A program made the translations under genes and the position numbers. A DNA stretch of 64,000 bases from Actinocorallia sp. API 0066 (lineage in GTDB: Bacteria; Actinomycetota; Actinomycetes; Streptosporangiales; Streptosporangiaceae), in contig NZ_JAJLQY010000017.1 of NCBI RefSeq assembly GCF_020991275.1, forward strand, positions 62,001-126,000, written 5' to 3'. The notes below the pieces were generated by a model that saw only the letters and a program-made list of their open reading frames with translations, was not told the DNA's origin and made no database searches. The first letter of the stretch is position 1. The number at the start of each line of letters is the position of its first letter. Of the stretch, positions 1-8,344 are shown piece after piece.

Positions 1-544
1 GCAGCGAGGGCACGATGCAGAAGGTGCACGTGTTGTTGCAGCCGACCGACACCGACACCCAGGCCGCGTAAGGCGACTCGCGCCGGGTGGGCAGCGTGGA
101 GGGGAAGACCGACAGCGACTCCTCGATCTCCACCTGCGCCTCCTGCTGGACGCGGGCGCGCTCCAGCAGGACGGGCAGGGCCCCGATGTTGTGGGTGCCG
201 AACACCACGTCCACCCAAGGGGCGCGCTTGACGATGGTGTCCCTGTCCTTCTGGGCGAGACAGCCGCCGACGGCGATCTGCAGACCGCTTTCGGCCTTCT
301 TGCGAAGATGCCCGAGATTCCCGTACAGCCGGTTGTCGGCGTTCTCGCGCACCGCGCACGTGTTGAAGACGATCACGTCCGGCTCGTCCGCCGCCCTGAC
401 GTAGCCCGCCGACTCCAGCAGCCCGGCCAGGCGCTCGGAGTCGTGGACGTTCATCTGGCAGCCGTACGTGCGGATCTCGTACGTGCGCGGGGCCGCTCCG
501 GCGGGCGCGGCGGCGGCCGGGCGCGGGGACTCAACAGTGTTCAT
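1..544 (-). CDS. miaB: MiaB, tRNA-2-methylthio-N6-dimethylallyladenosine synthase (5' part, runs off the window)
   Basis: Reading the minus strand from the ATG at 542-544 gives an open frame to the window edge. The N-terminal methylthiotransferase domain carries the first cluster-ligand motif [13 protein letters not shown] and later NTCAVRENA and GGCLAQK. The radical-SAM triad CNNTCTFC lies just before the edge. The family adds a methylthio group to i6A37 of tRNAs using two Fe-S clusters. About 181 residues are visible; the rest of the radical-SAM core and the TRAM domain lie outside. A TACGCT box sits 10 nt before the start. It is divergent from the glutamate transporter operon. RimO at 23274-24707 is the paralogue acting on ribosomal protein S12. 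Confidence 0.95.
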   Translation of the reverse strand, partial: MNTVESPRPAAAAPAGAAPRTYEIRTYGCQMNVHDSERLAGLLESAGYVRAADEPDVIVFNTCAVRENADNRLYGNLGHLRKKAESGLQIAVGGCLAQKDRDTIVKRAPWVDVVFGTHNIGALPVLLERARVQQEAQVEIEESLSVFPSTLPTRRESPYAAWVSVSVGCNNTCTFCIVPSL

Positions 545-554
545 GGCGTGCCCC

Positions 555-560
555 AGCGTA
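555..560 (-). promoter_or_regulatory. Candidate -10 box for miaB
   Basis: On the minus strand the hexamer reads TACGCT, ending 10 nt before the miaB ATG. No clear Shine-Dalgarno lies between them, which would fit a very short or absent leader. Confidence 0.35.
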
Positions 561-695
561 CCCGTGGAGGGCGTCACGTACGGAACCAGAGGAGATGACG
601 GAAAGGAGCGGATGATACGGCTAACCGGCCCGCGATAACACTCCTGTGATCAGATCGGTATCGGCGAGTCCCTCCCTTCCCGTGATCGTGTCACG

Positions 696-701
696 TACCG
701 T
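696..701 (+). promoter_or_regulatory. Candidate -10 box for the gluABCD operon
   Basis: TACCGT ends 8 nt before the gluA ATG at 710, and no purine-rich ribosome site intervenes. The spacing suggests that the transcript begins at or next to the start codon. Confidence 0.4.
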
Positions 702-709
702 CTCGCCGT

Positions 710-1459
710 ATGACGGCAAAAGGCGGCCCCCTGGTGGCTCTGGAGAACGTCAACAAGCACTTCGGCGAACTCCACGTGCTCAAGGACATCAACCTCGAAG
801 TCGCCCACGGCGAGGTCGTGGTCGTCATCGGGCCGTCCGGCGGAGGCAAGTCGACGCTCTGCCGGACGATCAACCGGCTGGAAACGATCGACTCCGGCAC
901 CATCACCCTCGACGGGGAGCCCTTGCCCGCCGAGGGCAAGGCGCTGGCCCGGCTCCGCGCGGACGTCGGGATGGTCTTCCAGTCGTTCAACCTCTTCGCC
1001 CACCGGACGATCCTCCAGAACGTCACGCTCGGCCCCCTCAAGGTGCGCAAGGTCCCGCGCGAGGAGGCCGACAAGGAGGCGATGGAACTCCTTGACCGGG
1101 TGGGGATCGCCGCGCAGGCCGCCAAGTACCCCGCCCAACTGTCGGGCGGCCAGCAGCAGCGGGCGGCGATCGCCCGCGCGCTGGCGATGAAACCCAAGCT
1201 CATGCTCTTCGACGAGCCCACGTCGGCCCTCGACCCCGAGATGGTCGCCGAGGTCCTCGAGGTGATGACCGGCCTCGCCGAGGCCGGCATGACCATGATC
1301 GTGGTCACCCACGAGATGGGCTTCGCGCGCAGCGCGGCCCGGCGCGTGGTGTTCATGGCGGACGGCCAGATCGTCGAGGAGGCCGCCCCCGAGTCCTTCT
1401 TCACCGCGCCCAGCAGCGACCGGGCCCGCGACTTCCTGTCGAAGATCCTCCGCCACTAG
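710..1459 (+). CDS. gluA: Glutamate-type ABC importer, ATP-binding protein
   Basis: This 249-residue cytoplasmic ATPase powers import of a polar amino acid, most likely glutamate or aspartate. Walker A is GPSGGGKST (residues 41-49), the signature is LSGGQQQR (144-151), Walker B is LMLFDEP (164-170), and the H-loop histidine is in VVTHEMG. The length is normal for the polar amino-acid subfamily. It opens a four-gene operon followed by a binding lipoprotein and two permeases, the GluABCD order known from Corynebacterium and Streptomyces. The substrate is inferred from family and order only. Confidence 0.93.
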   Translation: MTAKGGPLVALENVNKHFGELHVLKDINLEVAHGEVVVVIGPSGGGKSTLCRTINRLETIDSGTITLDGEPLPAEGKALARLRADVGMVFQSFNLFAHRTILQNVTLGPLKVRKVPREEADKEAMELLDRVGIAAQAAKYPAQLSGGQQQRAAIARALAMKPKLMLFDEPTSALDPEMVAEVLEVMTGLAEAGMTMIVVTHEMGFARSAARRVVFMADGQIVEEAAPESFFTAPSSDRARDFLSKILRH

Positions 1460-1525
1460 GCGGTTCCACGACAGGACGCCCCCGACAGAACCCCCTCCGC
1501 ACCACCGGACTGAAGGGAAGCATCC

Positions 1526-2374
1526 ATGCGACGCATCGTCATGGCGCTGGCCGCTCTCGCGCTCGGCGCCTCGACCCTGGCGGCGTGCGGCGGCGACGAC
1601 AGCGCCTCCGACCTCGCCACCAGGGCCAAGGAAAGCAAGAAGATCAAGGTCGGCATCAAGTTCGACCAGACGGCGCTCGGCGTGAAGAAGCCCGACGGCA
1701 CGGTCGAGGGCTTCGACGTCGACGTCGCCAAGTACGTCGCGGGCAAGCTCGGCGTGCCCGAGAGCGGCATCGAGTGGATCGAGACGATCTCAGCCAACCG
1801 CGAGCCCTTCATCCAGCAAGGGCAGGTCGACATGGTCGTGGCGACCTACTCGATCCTTCCCGAGCGCAAGGAGAAGGTCACCTTCGCGGGCCCGTACATC
1901 GTCGCCCACCAGGACATCATGGTCCGCGGCGACGACGCCTCCATCACCAAGGTGGAGGACCTGAAGGACAAGCGGATCTGCCAGGCGTCGGGGTCCAACT
2001 CCTACAAGCGCATCACGGACCCGCCGCCGAACGGCCGTGACATCCCGGCCAAGCTCGTCCCGGCGGGCAGCTACTCCGAGTGCATCGCGAAGCTCTCCGG
2101 CAACACCCTGGACGCGGTCACCACCGACGACCTGATCCTCGCGGGCTTCGCGTCGCAGGGAGGCGACTTCAAGATTCTCGGCACCCCATTCACCGACGAG
2201 AAGTACGGCATCGGCATCAAGAAGGGTGACGTCGCCACCTGCGAGGCGATCAACACCGCGCTGTCCGAGATGTACTCCGACGGCACCGCCACCCAGCTGC
2301 TCCAGAAGTGGTTCGGCACCGCCAAGGGCCTCCAGTTGCCCACCGCGGTCCCGCCCGCCGAAGGCTGCTCCTGA
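1526..2374 (+). CDS. gluB: Glutamate-type ABC importer, solute-binding lipoprotein
   Basis: This 282-residue protein begins with a signal peptide ending in the lipobox LAAC (Cys21), so it should be a lipid-anchored extracytoplasmic receptor. The body is a type-3 periplasmic binding fold; GFDVDVAKYVAGKLG and the ANREPFIQQGQVDMVVATYS region are typical of glutamate/glutamine receptors. The start is preceded by AAGGGAAG. It sits 66 bp after the ATPase gene and 33 bp before the first permease gene, matching an operonic importer. Confidence 0.92.
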   Translation: MRRIVMALAALALGASTLAACGGDDSASDLATRAKESKKIKVGIKFDQTALGVKKPDGTVEGFDVDVAKYVAGKLGVPESGIEWIETISANREPFIQQGQVDMVVATYSILPERKEKVTFAGPYIVAHQDIMVRGDDASITKVEDLKDKRICQASGSNSYKRITDPPPNGRDIPAKLVPAGSYSECIAKLSGNTLDAVTTDDLILAGFASQGGDFKILGTPFTDEKYGIGIKKGDVATCEAINTALSEMYSDGTATQLLQKWFGTAKGLQLPTAVPPAEGCS

Positions 2375-2407
2375 CCCCCACCGGCGTGAGCGGAGGACGC
2401 ACCGAGC

Positions 2408-3079
2408 ATGGAAGCGCTGTTCGACAACCGTGAGGCCATCCTCGCGGGCTTCTGGGCCACCATAAGGCTGGCCGCGATGAGCGCGCTGCTGTCACTCGTC
2501 CTCGGGACGCTGCTGGCGGCCCTGCGCGTCGCCCCGGTGCCGGTGCTGCGCTGGAGCGGGACGGTCTACGTCAACGTCCTGCGCAACACCCCGCTCACGC
2601 TGGTGCTGCTGTTCTGCTCCTTGGGCATCAGCAACACCCTGCAACTCAACTTCGACGTCTATGACCCGTCCTTCAACGGGTACTGGCTGGCCATCGTCGG
2701 GCTCACCGCCTACACGGCGACGTTCGTGTGCGAGACGCTGCGCTCGGGGATCAACACGGTGCCGCTCGGGCAGGCCGAGGCGGCCCGCGCTATCGGGCTG
2801 ACGTTCTTCCAGTCGATGCGGCTGGTCATCCTCCCGCAGGCGTTCCGCGCGGTCATCACGCCGCTCGGCAGCGTGCTCATCGCGCTCACCAAGAACACCA
2901 CGGTGGTGATCGTCGCCGGATACGCCGAGGCGGCCTTCGTCATGAAGGAGATGCTGTACGAGAGCACGGGCGGCACCCTGGAGATCTTCCTGGGCTTCGC
3001 CCTCGGCTTCGTCGTCCTCACCCTGCCGATCGGCTTCCTCACCGGACGGCTCGCCAGGCGCCTGGAGGTCAAGCGATGA
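2408..3079 (+). CDS. gluC: Glutamate-type ABC importer, permease 1
   Basis: A 223-residue inner-membrane protein of the HisM/GlnP permease family with several hydrophobic segments. The cytoplasmic EAA coupling loop appears as GQAEAARAIGLTFFQSMRLV, which docks on the ATPase. AGGACGCACC lies ahead of the ATG. Its TGA overlaps the ATG of the next permease (ATGA at 3076-3079), indicating translational coupling and a heterodimeric channel. Confidence 0.92.
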   Translation: MEALFDNREAILAGFWATIRLAAMSALLSLVLGTLLAALRVAPVPVLRWSGTVYVNVLRNTPLTLVLLFCSLGISNTLQLNFDVYDPSFNGYWLAIVGLTAYTATFVCETLRSGINTVPLGQAEAARAIGLTFFQSMRLVILPQAFRAVITPLGSVLIALTKNTTVVIVAGYAEAAFVMKEMLYESTGGTLEIFLGFALGFVVLTLPIGFLTGRLARRLEVKR

Positions 3080-3930
3080 GCGCGGGGGTCCTGTTCGACG
3101 CGCCGGGGCCCAGGGCGCGGCTGCGGCACAACGTCCTCACCCTCGTCGGCGTCGTCGGCCTGCTGCTCATCGGCTGGTTCGTGTGGCGGCGGATGTCCCA
3201 GGCGGGCCAGTGGGACGCCGACCTGTGGACGCCGTTCCTCGACCCGCAGGTCTGGACGGGCCTCATCCTGCCGGGCCTGTGGGGCACGCTGACGGCCGCG
3301 GCGGTCGCCGCGGTACTCGCGCTGGCCTTCGGCGTCGTGTTCGGCCTGGGACGGCTCTCGGACCACGCGTGGCTGCGCCTGCCGTCCGCGTGGATCGTCG
3401 AGTTCTTCCGCGCCGTCCCCGTGCTCATCATGATCTTCTTCGCCCAGTACGGGACGTTCGCGCTCATCGGCGAGGTGCTCCCCGCGTTCTGGGCCGTCGT
3501 CATCGGCCTGACCCTCTACAACGGCTCCGTGCTGGCGGAGGTGTTCCGCTCAGGGGTCCTCGCGGTGCCGCGGGGCCAGTCCGAGGCCGCTTACGCGCTC
3601 GGCCTGCGCAAGGGCGAGGTGATGCGCCTCGTGCTGCTTCCGCAGGCCGTCACCGCGATGCTCCCGGCGATCGTCAGCCAGATGGTCGTCCTGCTCAAGG
3701 ACACCGCGCTCGGCTACATCATCAGCTACGAGGACCTGCTGAACGCGGGCTTCAGGACGGTGCCCGCCAACTTCGGCAACATCATCCCCGCGGCCATCGT
3801 GGTGGCGCTGATCTACATCGTGATCAACCTCGCGCTGGGGTGGTTCGCGACGCGCCTCGAAGCCCGGAGCAGGCGCAGCCGGAAGTCCACGGCGGCCCCG
3901 GTCACCGCGCCTCCGCCACCCGGTGCCTGA
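3076..3930 (+). CDS. gluD: Glutamate-type ABC importer, permease 2
   Basis: The 284-residue protein starts at the ATG overlapping the stop of permease 1; the frame is open further upstream, but that part is a shadow of gluC. After a hydrophobic segment near residue 20 there is a complete amino-acid permease domain with the EAA loop GQSEAAYALGLRKGEVMRLV. The C-terminus ends in a basic RSRRSRKS tail. It closes the operon; the next gene on the same strand is an unrelated peptidase. Confidence 0.9.
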   Translation: MSAGVLFDAPGPRARLRHNVLTLVGVVGLLLIGWFVWRRMSQAGQWDADLWTPFLDPQVWTGLILPGLWGTLTAAAVAAVLALAFGVVFGLGRLSDHAWLRLPSAWIVEFFRAVPVLIMIFFAQYGTFALIGEVLPAFWAVVIGLTLYNGSVLAEVFRSGVLAVPRGQSEAAYALGLRKGEVMRLVLLPQAVTAMLPAIVSQMVVLLKDTALGYIISYEDLLNAGFRTVPANFGNIIPAAIVVALIYIVINLALGWFATRLEARSRRSRKSTAAPVTAPPPPGA

Positions 3931-4001
3931 TCACGTTACTTTCAGGTGGCAAACGCCCTGTCTTGGCTCCAATGGGCCTCCCCATGCGGGACGATTCCGG
4001 T

Positions 4002-5981
4002 ATGACCGCTCGCGTGACCCCCTTCGGATCCTGGCCCTCTCCGATCTCCGCAGCCGACGTCGCCCGCACCCGCGTCCGGCTGAGTTTCCCCACCGTCATC
4101 GGCGACGACGTCTGGTGGCAGGAGAGCCGTCCGGAGGAGAGCGGCCGCACGACGGTCATGCGCAACGGACGCGAGGTGCTGCCTCCACCGTGGAACGCGC
4201 GCACCCGGGTGCACGAGTACGGCGGCAAGTCCTATCTGCCGACCCCGCGCGGGCTCGTCTTCGCCAACTACGAGGACCAGCGCCTGCACGTCCTCACCCC
4301 CGGCGACGCCAGGCCGCGCCCCCTGACGCCCGAGCCCGCGATCCCCGGAGGGCTCCGCTACGCCGACCTGGTGCTGTCGCCGGACGGCGCGGAGATCTGG
4401 TGCGTGTGCGAGGGGCATGTGGCGGCTCCGGCGGTGGAGGGCGCGCCGGTCCCCCCGGCGGGCGTGCGGCGGGCGATCGTGGGCATCCCGTTGGACGGGC
4501 GGGCGGCCAACGATCCGGGCGCGATCAACGAGATGGTCACCGGCAGCGACTTCTACGCCTCCCCGATCCCCTCGCCCTCCGGCGGTCACCTGGCGTGGGT
4601 GCAGTGGAACCACCCGAGGATGCCGTGGGACGGCACGGAGCTGCGCGTCGGCGTCCTCGACCAGGGCAGGGTGGTGTCCCCCAGGACCGTCAAGGGCGGC
4701 ATGTCGGAGTCGGTGCTGGCGCCGCTGTGGCGGGACGACACGAGCCTCTACGTCGTCTCCGACTGGCCCGGCTGGTGGAACGTCTACCAGGTCGGCCTGT
4801 ACGGGGAGTCCCCGCAGGCGCTCTACCCGGCCGAGGAGGAGTTCGCCGGCCCTCTGTGGACGCTGGGCGGGATGCCTTACGCGATGCTGGCGGACGGCCG
4901 CCTGGCGGTCCTGCACGGCGAGGGAGACCAGAAGCTCAGCCTGTACGACCCGGACACGCTCGAACTCGAAGCGCTCGACCTGCCCTACACCGACTGGCAG
5001 CTGAGCCTGTCAGCGGACGGCTCCACCATCGTCGGCATCGGCGCCTCCCCCGCGCAGCCCTCGTCCATCGTGCGGATCTCCGCGGCCGACGGGCGCGCCT
5101 CGGTGCTGCGCCGCGAACTCGACAGGGTGCCGCCCGAGACGTACCTGCCCGTGCCGCGCGCCGAGGTCTTCGAGGGCCAGTTCGGCAGGCCCGTGCACGC
5201 CCTGGTGTGGGAGCCCGCCAACCCCGACGCGGTCGCGCCGCAAGGCGACCTGCCGCCGTACGTGGTGTGGGTGCACGGCGGCCCCACCGCGCGCTCCTCC
5301 GGCACGCTCAGCCTGGAACGCGCCTACTTCACCAGCAGGGGCATCGGCGTCATCGAGGTGGACTACGGCGGCTCCACCGGCCACGGCCGCGCCTACCGGG
5401 AGCGGCTGCGCCGCCAGTGGGGTGTCGTCGACGTGGAGGACGCCGTGTCGGTCGCCACGGCCATGGTGCGGGCCGGGCGGGCCCACCCCGAGCGGCTGGC
5501 CATCCGGGGCGCCTCCTCGGGCGGCTGGACGACGCTGGCGGCCGTCACGTCCGGCACCGTCTTCAACGCCGCCACGTCGTACTTCGGCGTCAGCGACGCC
5601 ACCACCCTGCTCGCCGAGACGCACGACTTCGAGTCCCGCTACCTGTTCGGCCTCATCGGCCCGATCCCCGGCTACGAGCGCGCCTACGAGGAGCGCTCCC
5701 CCCTGCACCGGGCCGCGCAGACGTCCTGCCCGGTGCTGCTCCTGCAGGGCCTGGACGACCCCGTCGTGCCGCCCGCCCAGTCCGACGCGTTCGCGCGCGC
5801 GCTCGGCGACAACAAGATCCCGTACGCGTACCTGGCGTTCCGCGGCGAGTCCCACGGCTTCCGCCGCGCCGAGACCCTCCAGACCTGCCTGGAGGCCGAA
5901 CTGTCCTTCTACGGGCAGACGCTCGGCTTCCAGCCGCTCGGAGTGCCCGTCCTCAAACTGACCGAGGGCCGCGCCGCCTGA
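4002..5981 (+). CDS. S9 family prolyl oligopeptidase-like peptidase
   Basis: A 659-residue enzyme with an N-terminal beta-propeller (about residues 1-400) and a C-terminal alpha/beta-hydrolase domain. The nucleophile motif is GASSGG, the acid lies in LQGLDDPVVPP, and the histidine in RGESHGF. Family members cleave short peptides or remove acyl/dipeptidyl groups. There is no signal peptide, so it is probably cytoplasmic. The start is uncertain: in-frame ATGs also occur at 3972 and 3984, and none has a good ribosome site. The ATG at 4002 was chosen because MTARVTPFGSWPSPI resembles the usual N-terminus of the group. Confidence 0.85.
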   Translation: MTARVTPFGSWPSPISAADVARTRVRLSFPTVIGDDVWWQESRPEESGRTTVMRNGREVLPPPWNARTRVHEYGGKSYLPTPRGLVFANYEDQRLHVLTPGDARPRPLTPEPAIPGGLRYADLVLSPDGAEIWCVCEGHVAAPAVEGAPVPPAGVRRAIVGIPLDGRAANDPGAINEMVTGSDFYASPIPSPSGGHLAWVQWNHPRMPWDGTELRVGVLDQGRVVSPRTVKGGMSESVLAPLWRDDTSLYVVSDWPGWWNVYQVGLYGESPQALYPAEEEFAGPLWTLGGMPYAMLADGRLAVLHGEGDQKLSLYDPDTLELEALDLPYTDWQLSLSADGSTIVGIGASPAQPSSIVRISAADGRASVLRRELDRVPPETYLPVPRAEVFEGQFGRPVHALVWEPANPDAVAPQGDLPPYVVWVHGGPTARSSGTLSLERAYFTSRGIGVIEVDYGGSTGHGRAYRERLRRQWGVVDVEDAVSVATAMVRAGRAHPERLAIRGASSGGWTTLAAVTSGTVFNAATSYFGVSDATTLLAETHDFESRYLFGLIGPIPGYERAYEERSPLHRAAQTSCPVLLLQGLDDPVVPPAQSDAFARALGDNKIPYAYLAFRGESHGFRRAETLQTCLEAELSFYGQTLGFQPLGVPVLKLTEGRAA

Positions 5982-6055
5982 ACCCGTCCGCCTACACCGT
6001 CACGCGGGCGCCGGGACGGTCCCGGCACCCGCGCGGCGCTGGCAGACTGGTCGAC

Positions 6056-6250
6056 GTGAGGCTGACCGCGTTCTGGGAGAAGATGGACCGCCAGTTCGGC
6101 GCGGCCTACGCCGCCAGTGTGGCCAAGGACCACGTGCTCGCCGAACTGGGCGGCCGCACCGTCGACCAGGCGTTCACCGACGGCGTCGACGCCCGCACCG
6201 TCTGGCGCGCGGTGTGCGCCGCCTTCGACGTGCCCGACCGGCTGCGCTAG
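6056..6250 (+). CDS. DUF3046 family small protein
   Basis: A GTG start at 6056 gives a 64-residue protein beginning VRLTAFWEKMDRQFG and ending at TAG 6248-6250. Size and sequence match DUF3046, a short actinobacterial family of unknown function usually found next to recA. Here about 3.2 kb of minus-strand genes separate it from recA. CAGACT lies 7 nt before the GTG and may act as a -10 element of a leaderless mRNA. The stop codon overlaps the stop of the convergent DUF350 gene. Confidence 0.75.
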   Translation: MRLTAFWEKMDRQFGAAYAASVAKDHVLAELGGRTVDQAFTDGVDARTVWRAVCAAFDVPDRLR

Positions 6251-6696
6251 ACCACCGCGAACGCGGTGACCAGGCCGATCATCACGTGTGTGACGGCGAG
6301 CAGGCGGGTGCCGGGCTGCAACTCCGCCTCCTTGCACAGCTCCCTGATCTTCAACCCGATCACCCGGTCGAAGACGAGCATCGCCACGATCTGGGCGACG
6401 ATCCCGACGACGCCGTAGACGGCCGTCGCTATCAGGCCCTCCAGCAGCGCGGCGTCCGTCGCGTAGATCGACGCGGCCACGATCACGCCGACGGCGACCA
6501 TGCCCGCGCCCGCCAGCAGCGTCGCGTTGGGGTTGCGGTCGTGGCGGATCACGGCGGCGAGCCGGCCCGGGGTCGCCAGGTCGACGACGTAGTAGCCGAC
6601 GAGGAACAGGACGAGGCCGAGGGCCGCGTAGGCGATGATCGCCAGGACGTTCTCACCCAGGATCGCGGTGAAGGAGCTGCCGCTGTCGAGGAACAT
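6247..6696 (-). CDS. DUF350 (YjfL-like) membrane protein
   Basis: A 149-residue protein with four strongly hydrophobic segments in two similar halves, the DUF350 pattern. The function is not established; in E. coli the related yjfL lies beside yjfC, a glutathionylspermidine-synthase-like ligase, and yjfM (DUF1190). The same association occurs here: it lies 55 bp downstream of an ATP-grasp ligase gene that follows a small lipoprotein gene, all on the minus strand. It is inferred to be the membrane component of that peptide-ligase system. Confidence 0.8.
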   Translation of the reverse strand: MFLDSGSSFTAILGENVLAIIAYAALGLVLFLVGYYVVDLATPGRLAAVIRHDRNPNATLLAGAGMVAVGVIVAASIYATDAALLEGLIATAVYGVVGIVAQIVAMLVFDRVIGLKIRELCKEAELQPGTRLLAVTHVMIGLVTAFAVV

Positions 6697-6751
6697 GTGT
6701 GGGTCTTCCTTACGGGGGCTGCGGGAATCTGACGGGGGTCTGCTGTGCGGG

Positions 6752-7891
6752 CTACAGGGGGATCCGGTGCGGGACGAAGGAGGAGGTGTCGTCGGTGATG
6801 AGGCTCGACGTCTCCCGGATGCCCAGTCCCGCCGACTCGTCGGCCACCATCCAGGCGCCCAGCACCGGATGCTGCCCGTCGAACTCGGGAAGCGGGACGA
6901 ACTCCTGGAAGACGTGCCCTTCGGCGCCGTAAGCCCCCGACGTCTCCGTCCGGTAGGAGGGGGTCGTCACGGCCATGCTGGCGCCCTCCCGTCCCAGGAG
7001 CGGCTTGCGGATGTGGGAGACGAGGTCGCGGGGGCCGTCCAGGTAGGCGGGGAGCAGATTGGGATGGCCCGGGAACAGCTCCCACAGGACGGCGAGGATC
7101 GCCTTGTTGGACAGGAGCATCTTCCACATCGGCTCGACCCAGTCGGCCTCGTCGGCGAACTCCCCGAACGGCTCGCTGACGATCCACTCCCACGGGTAGA
7201 GCTTGCAGAGCGTCTTGATCTCCGCGTCGTCCATGTCCCGGTAGTACTCGCCGTCCCAGCCGACGTGCTGCATCGGCGTGGGCACGCCCGTCCGGCCCGC
7301 CTGCTCGGCCGTCTCCTGGAGGTAGGCGATCGTCATGAGGTCCTCGCCCGACGCGTCCAGCTCCGTCCAGGCGAAGTGCACGGGGCCGGGCCGCAGAGGC
7401 ATCTCACGCCAGCGGTCCACAAGGCGCTCGTGCAGGGAGTTCCACTGGTCGTCGGACGGGAAGACGTCCTCCTTCCAGTACCACTGGACGATCGCCGCCT
7501 CCACGAGCGACGTGGGGGTGTCGGCGTTGTACTCCAGCAGCTTCCCGGGGCCGCCCTTGCCGTCGTAGTGCAGGTCGAACCTGCCGTACAGGTGCGGGTC
7601 GCGGCGCCGCCACGACGCCTCGACGGCAGGCGCGTACCGCTCGTCGACGCCGAGCAGCTCGTACCTGCCCGTCTCCACGATGTGGCCCGCCGCCTCAAGG
7701 CACATCCGGTGGAGCTCCTCCACCTGCTCCTCAAGGCTGAGCACCTCGTCCATCTCCAGCACGTAGTGGACGGACTCGTCCCAGTACGGCCGCGTCAGGT
7801 GCTCCGGGTGCACGGCGCGGTGATAGGCGAGGCCGTGCTCCTCGATCGTCTTCTCCCAGCCGTCACGCGGCTGAGAGCGCTCCCTGCGCAC
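6752..7891 (-). CDS. Glutathionylspermidine synthase-like ATP-grasp amidoligase
   Basis: The 379-residue protein matches the synthetase-only members of the glutathionylspermidine synthase family (YgiC/YjfC type), without the amidase domain of E. coli GspS. Visible landmarks are YWDESVHYVLEMDEV, LLEYNADTPTSLVEAA, FAWTELDASGEDLMTI and the C-terminal RKPLLGREGASM and GAWMVADESAGLGIRE, which form the ATP/Mg and substrate sites of the family. These ligases form amide bonds between a peptide carboxylate and an amine; the substrate here is unknown. Its start is 4 bp downstream of the lipoprotein stop, so the two are very likely co-translated. Confidence 0.87.
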   Translation of the reverse strand: MRRERSQPRDGWEKTIEEHGLAYHRAVHPEHLTRPYWDESVHYVLEMDEVLSLEEQVEELHRMCLEAAGHIVETGRYELLGVDERYAPAVEASWRRRDPHLYGRFDLHYDGKGGPGKLLEYNADTPTSLVEAAIVQWYWKEDVFPSDDQWNSLHERLVDRWREMPLRPGPVHFAWTELDASGEDLMTIAYLQETAEQAGRTGVPTPMQHVGWDGEYYRDMDDAEIKTLCKLYPWEWIVSEPFGEFADEADWVEPMWKMLLSNKAILAVLWELFPGHPNLLPAYLDGPRDLVSHIRKPLLGREGASMAVTTPSYRTETSGAYGAEGHVFQEFVPLPEFDGQHPVLGAWMVADESAGLGIRETSSLITDDTSSFVPHRIPL

Positions 7892-7895
7892 CGGC

Positions 7896-8219
7896 TCAGC
7901 CTCCGCCGCCGCCGGACCAGCCGAAGCCGCCGCGCAGCGTCGTGCCCGACTTGGTCTTGATGCTGCCGTTCTTCGGCTTCAGCGTGCTCCCGCCCTTGAC
8001 CGTGGCGCCGCCGGACGAGCCGCCGTAGTACCACCGGTAGTTCGAGGAGTAGCTGTCGTTGCAGTTGTAGTCGCTGACGACGCGGTAGCTGCCGTTGGAG
8101 AGCGGCCTGTTCTCCACACAGGTGGCGGTGTGCGAGCTGCCGCAGGCGGTCAGCGACATCGACAGGGTGCCGAGAAGGCCGATCTTGACGGCCCTTGAGC
8201 TCATGCGGCGCTGCGGCAT
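7896..8219 (-). CDS. Small Gly-tailed lipoprotein in the amidoligase operon
   Basis: A 107-residue protein with a basic N-terminus, a hydrophobic stretch and a lipobox ending LTAC, so an exported lipoprotein is likely. The mature part is rich in Ser, Gly, Tyr and Asn and ends RGGFGWSGGGGG. GAAGGA precedes the start. It is the first gene of a minus-strand operon with an ATP-grasp ligase and a DUF350 protein. The position matches DUF1190 proteins (YgiB/YjfM) in proteobacterial versions, but clear homology cannot be claimed by eye. The glycine terminus could be the carboxylate acted on by the ligase, which is an inference. Confidence 0.7.
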   Translation of the reverse strand: MPQRRMSSRAVKIGLLGTLSMSLTACGSSHTATCVENRPLSNGSYRVVSDYNCNDSYSSNYRWYYGGSSGGATVKGGSTLKPKNGSIKTKSGTTLRGGFGWSGGGGG

Positions 8220-8264
8220 GCGGGGGGTCCTTCCGTGGAAAGCTGTGCGGCGGCAGTTTAGAGC

Positions 8265-8278
8265 TTGCGCATTGCGCA
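8265..8278. repeat. Tandem TTGCGCA direct repeat in the lipoprotein promoter region
   Basis: Two adjacent copies of TTGCGCA lie 46 bp upstream of the lipoprotein start, in the 125-bp gap before the second ATP-grasp gene. They could be a regulator site, but no cognate factor is evident. Confidence 0.3.
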
Positions 8279-8344
8279 GCGAATACGACGCGTCAGACGA
8301 ATAACCGGTTCATCGCGATTCCCCGCGAACGGTGTGCGCGCGCC

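Noticed and set aside
3183-5981. A 932-codon plus-strand frame starting at 3183
   Set aside because: Its first 270 codons are an Arg/Pro/Gly-rich shadow of the permease gene. The real peptidase begins near 4002.
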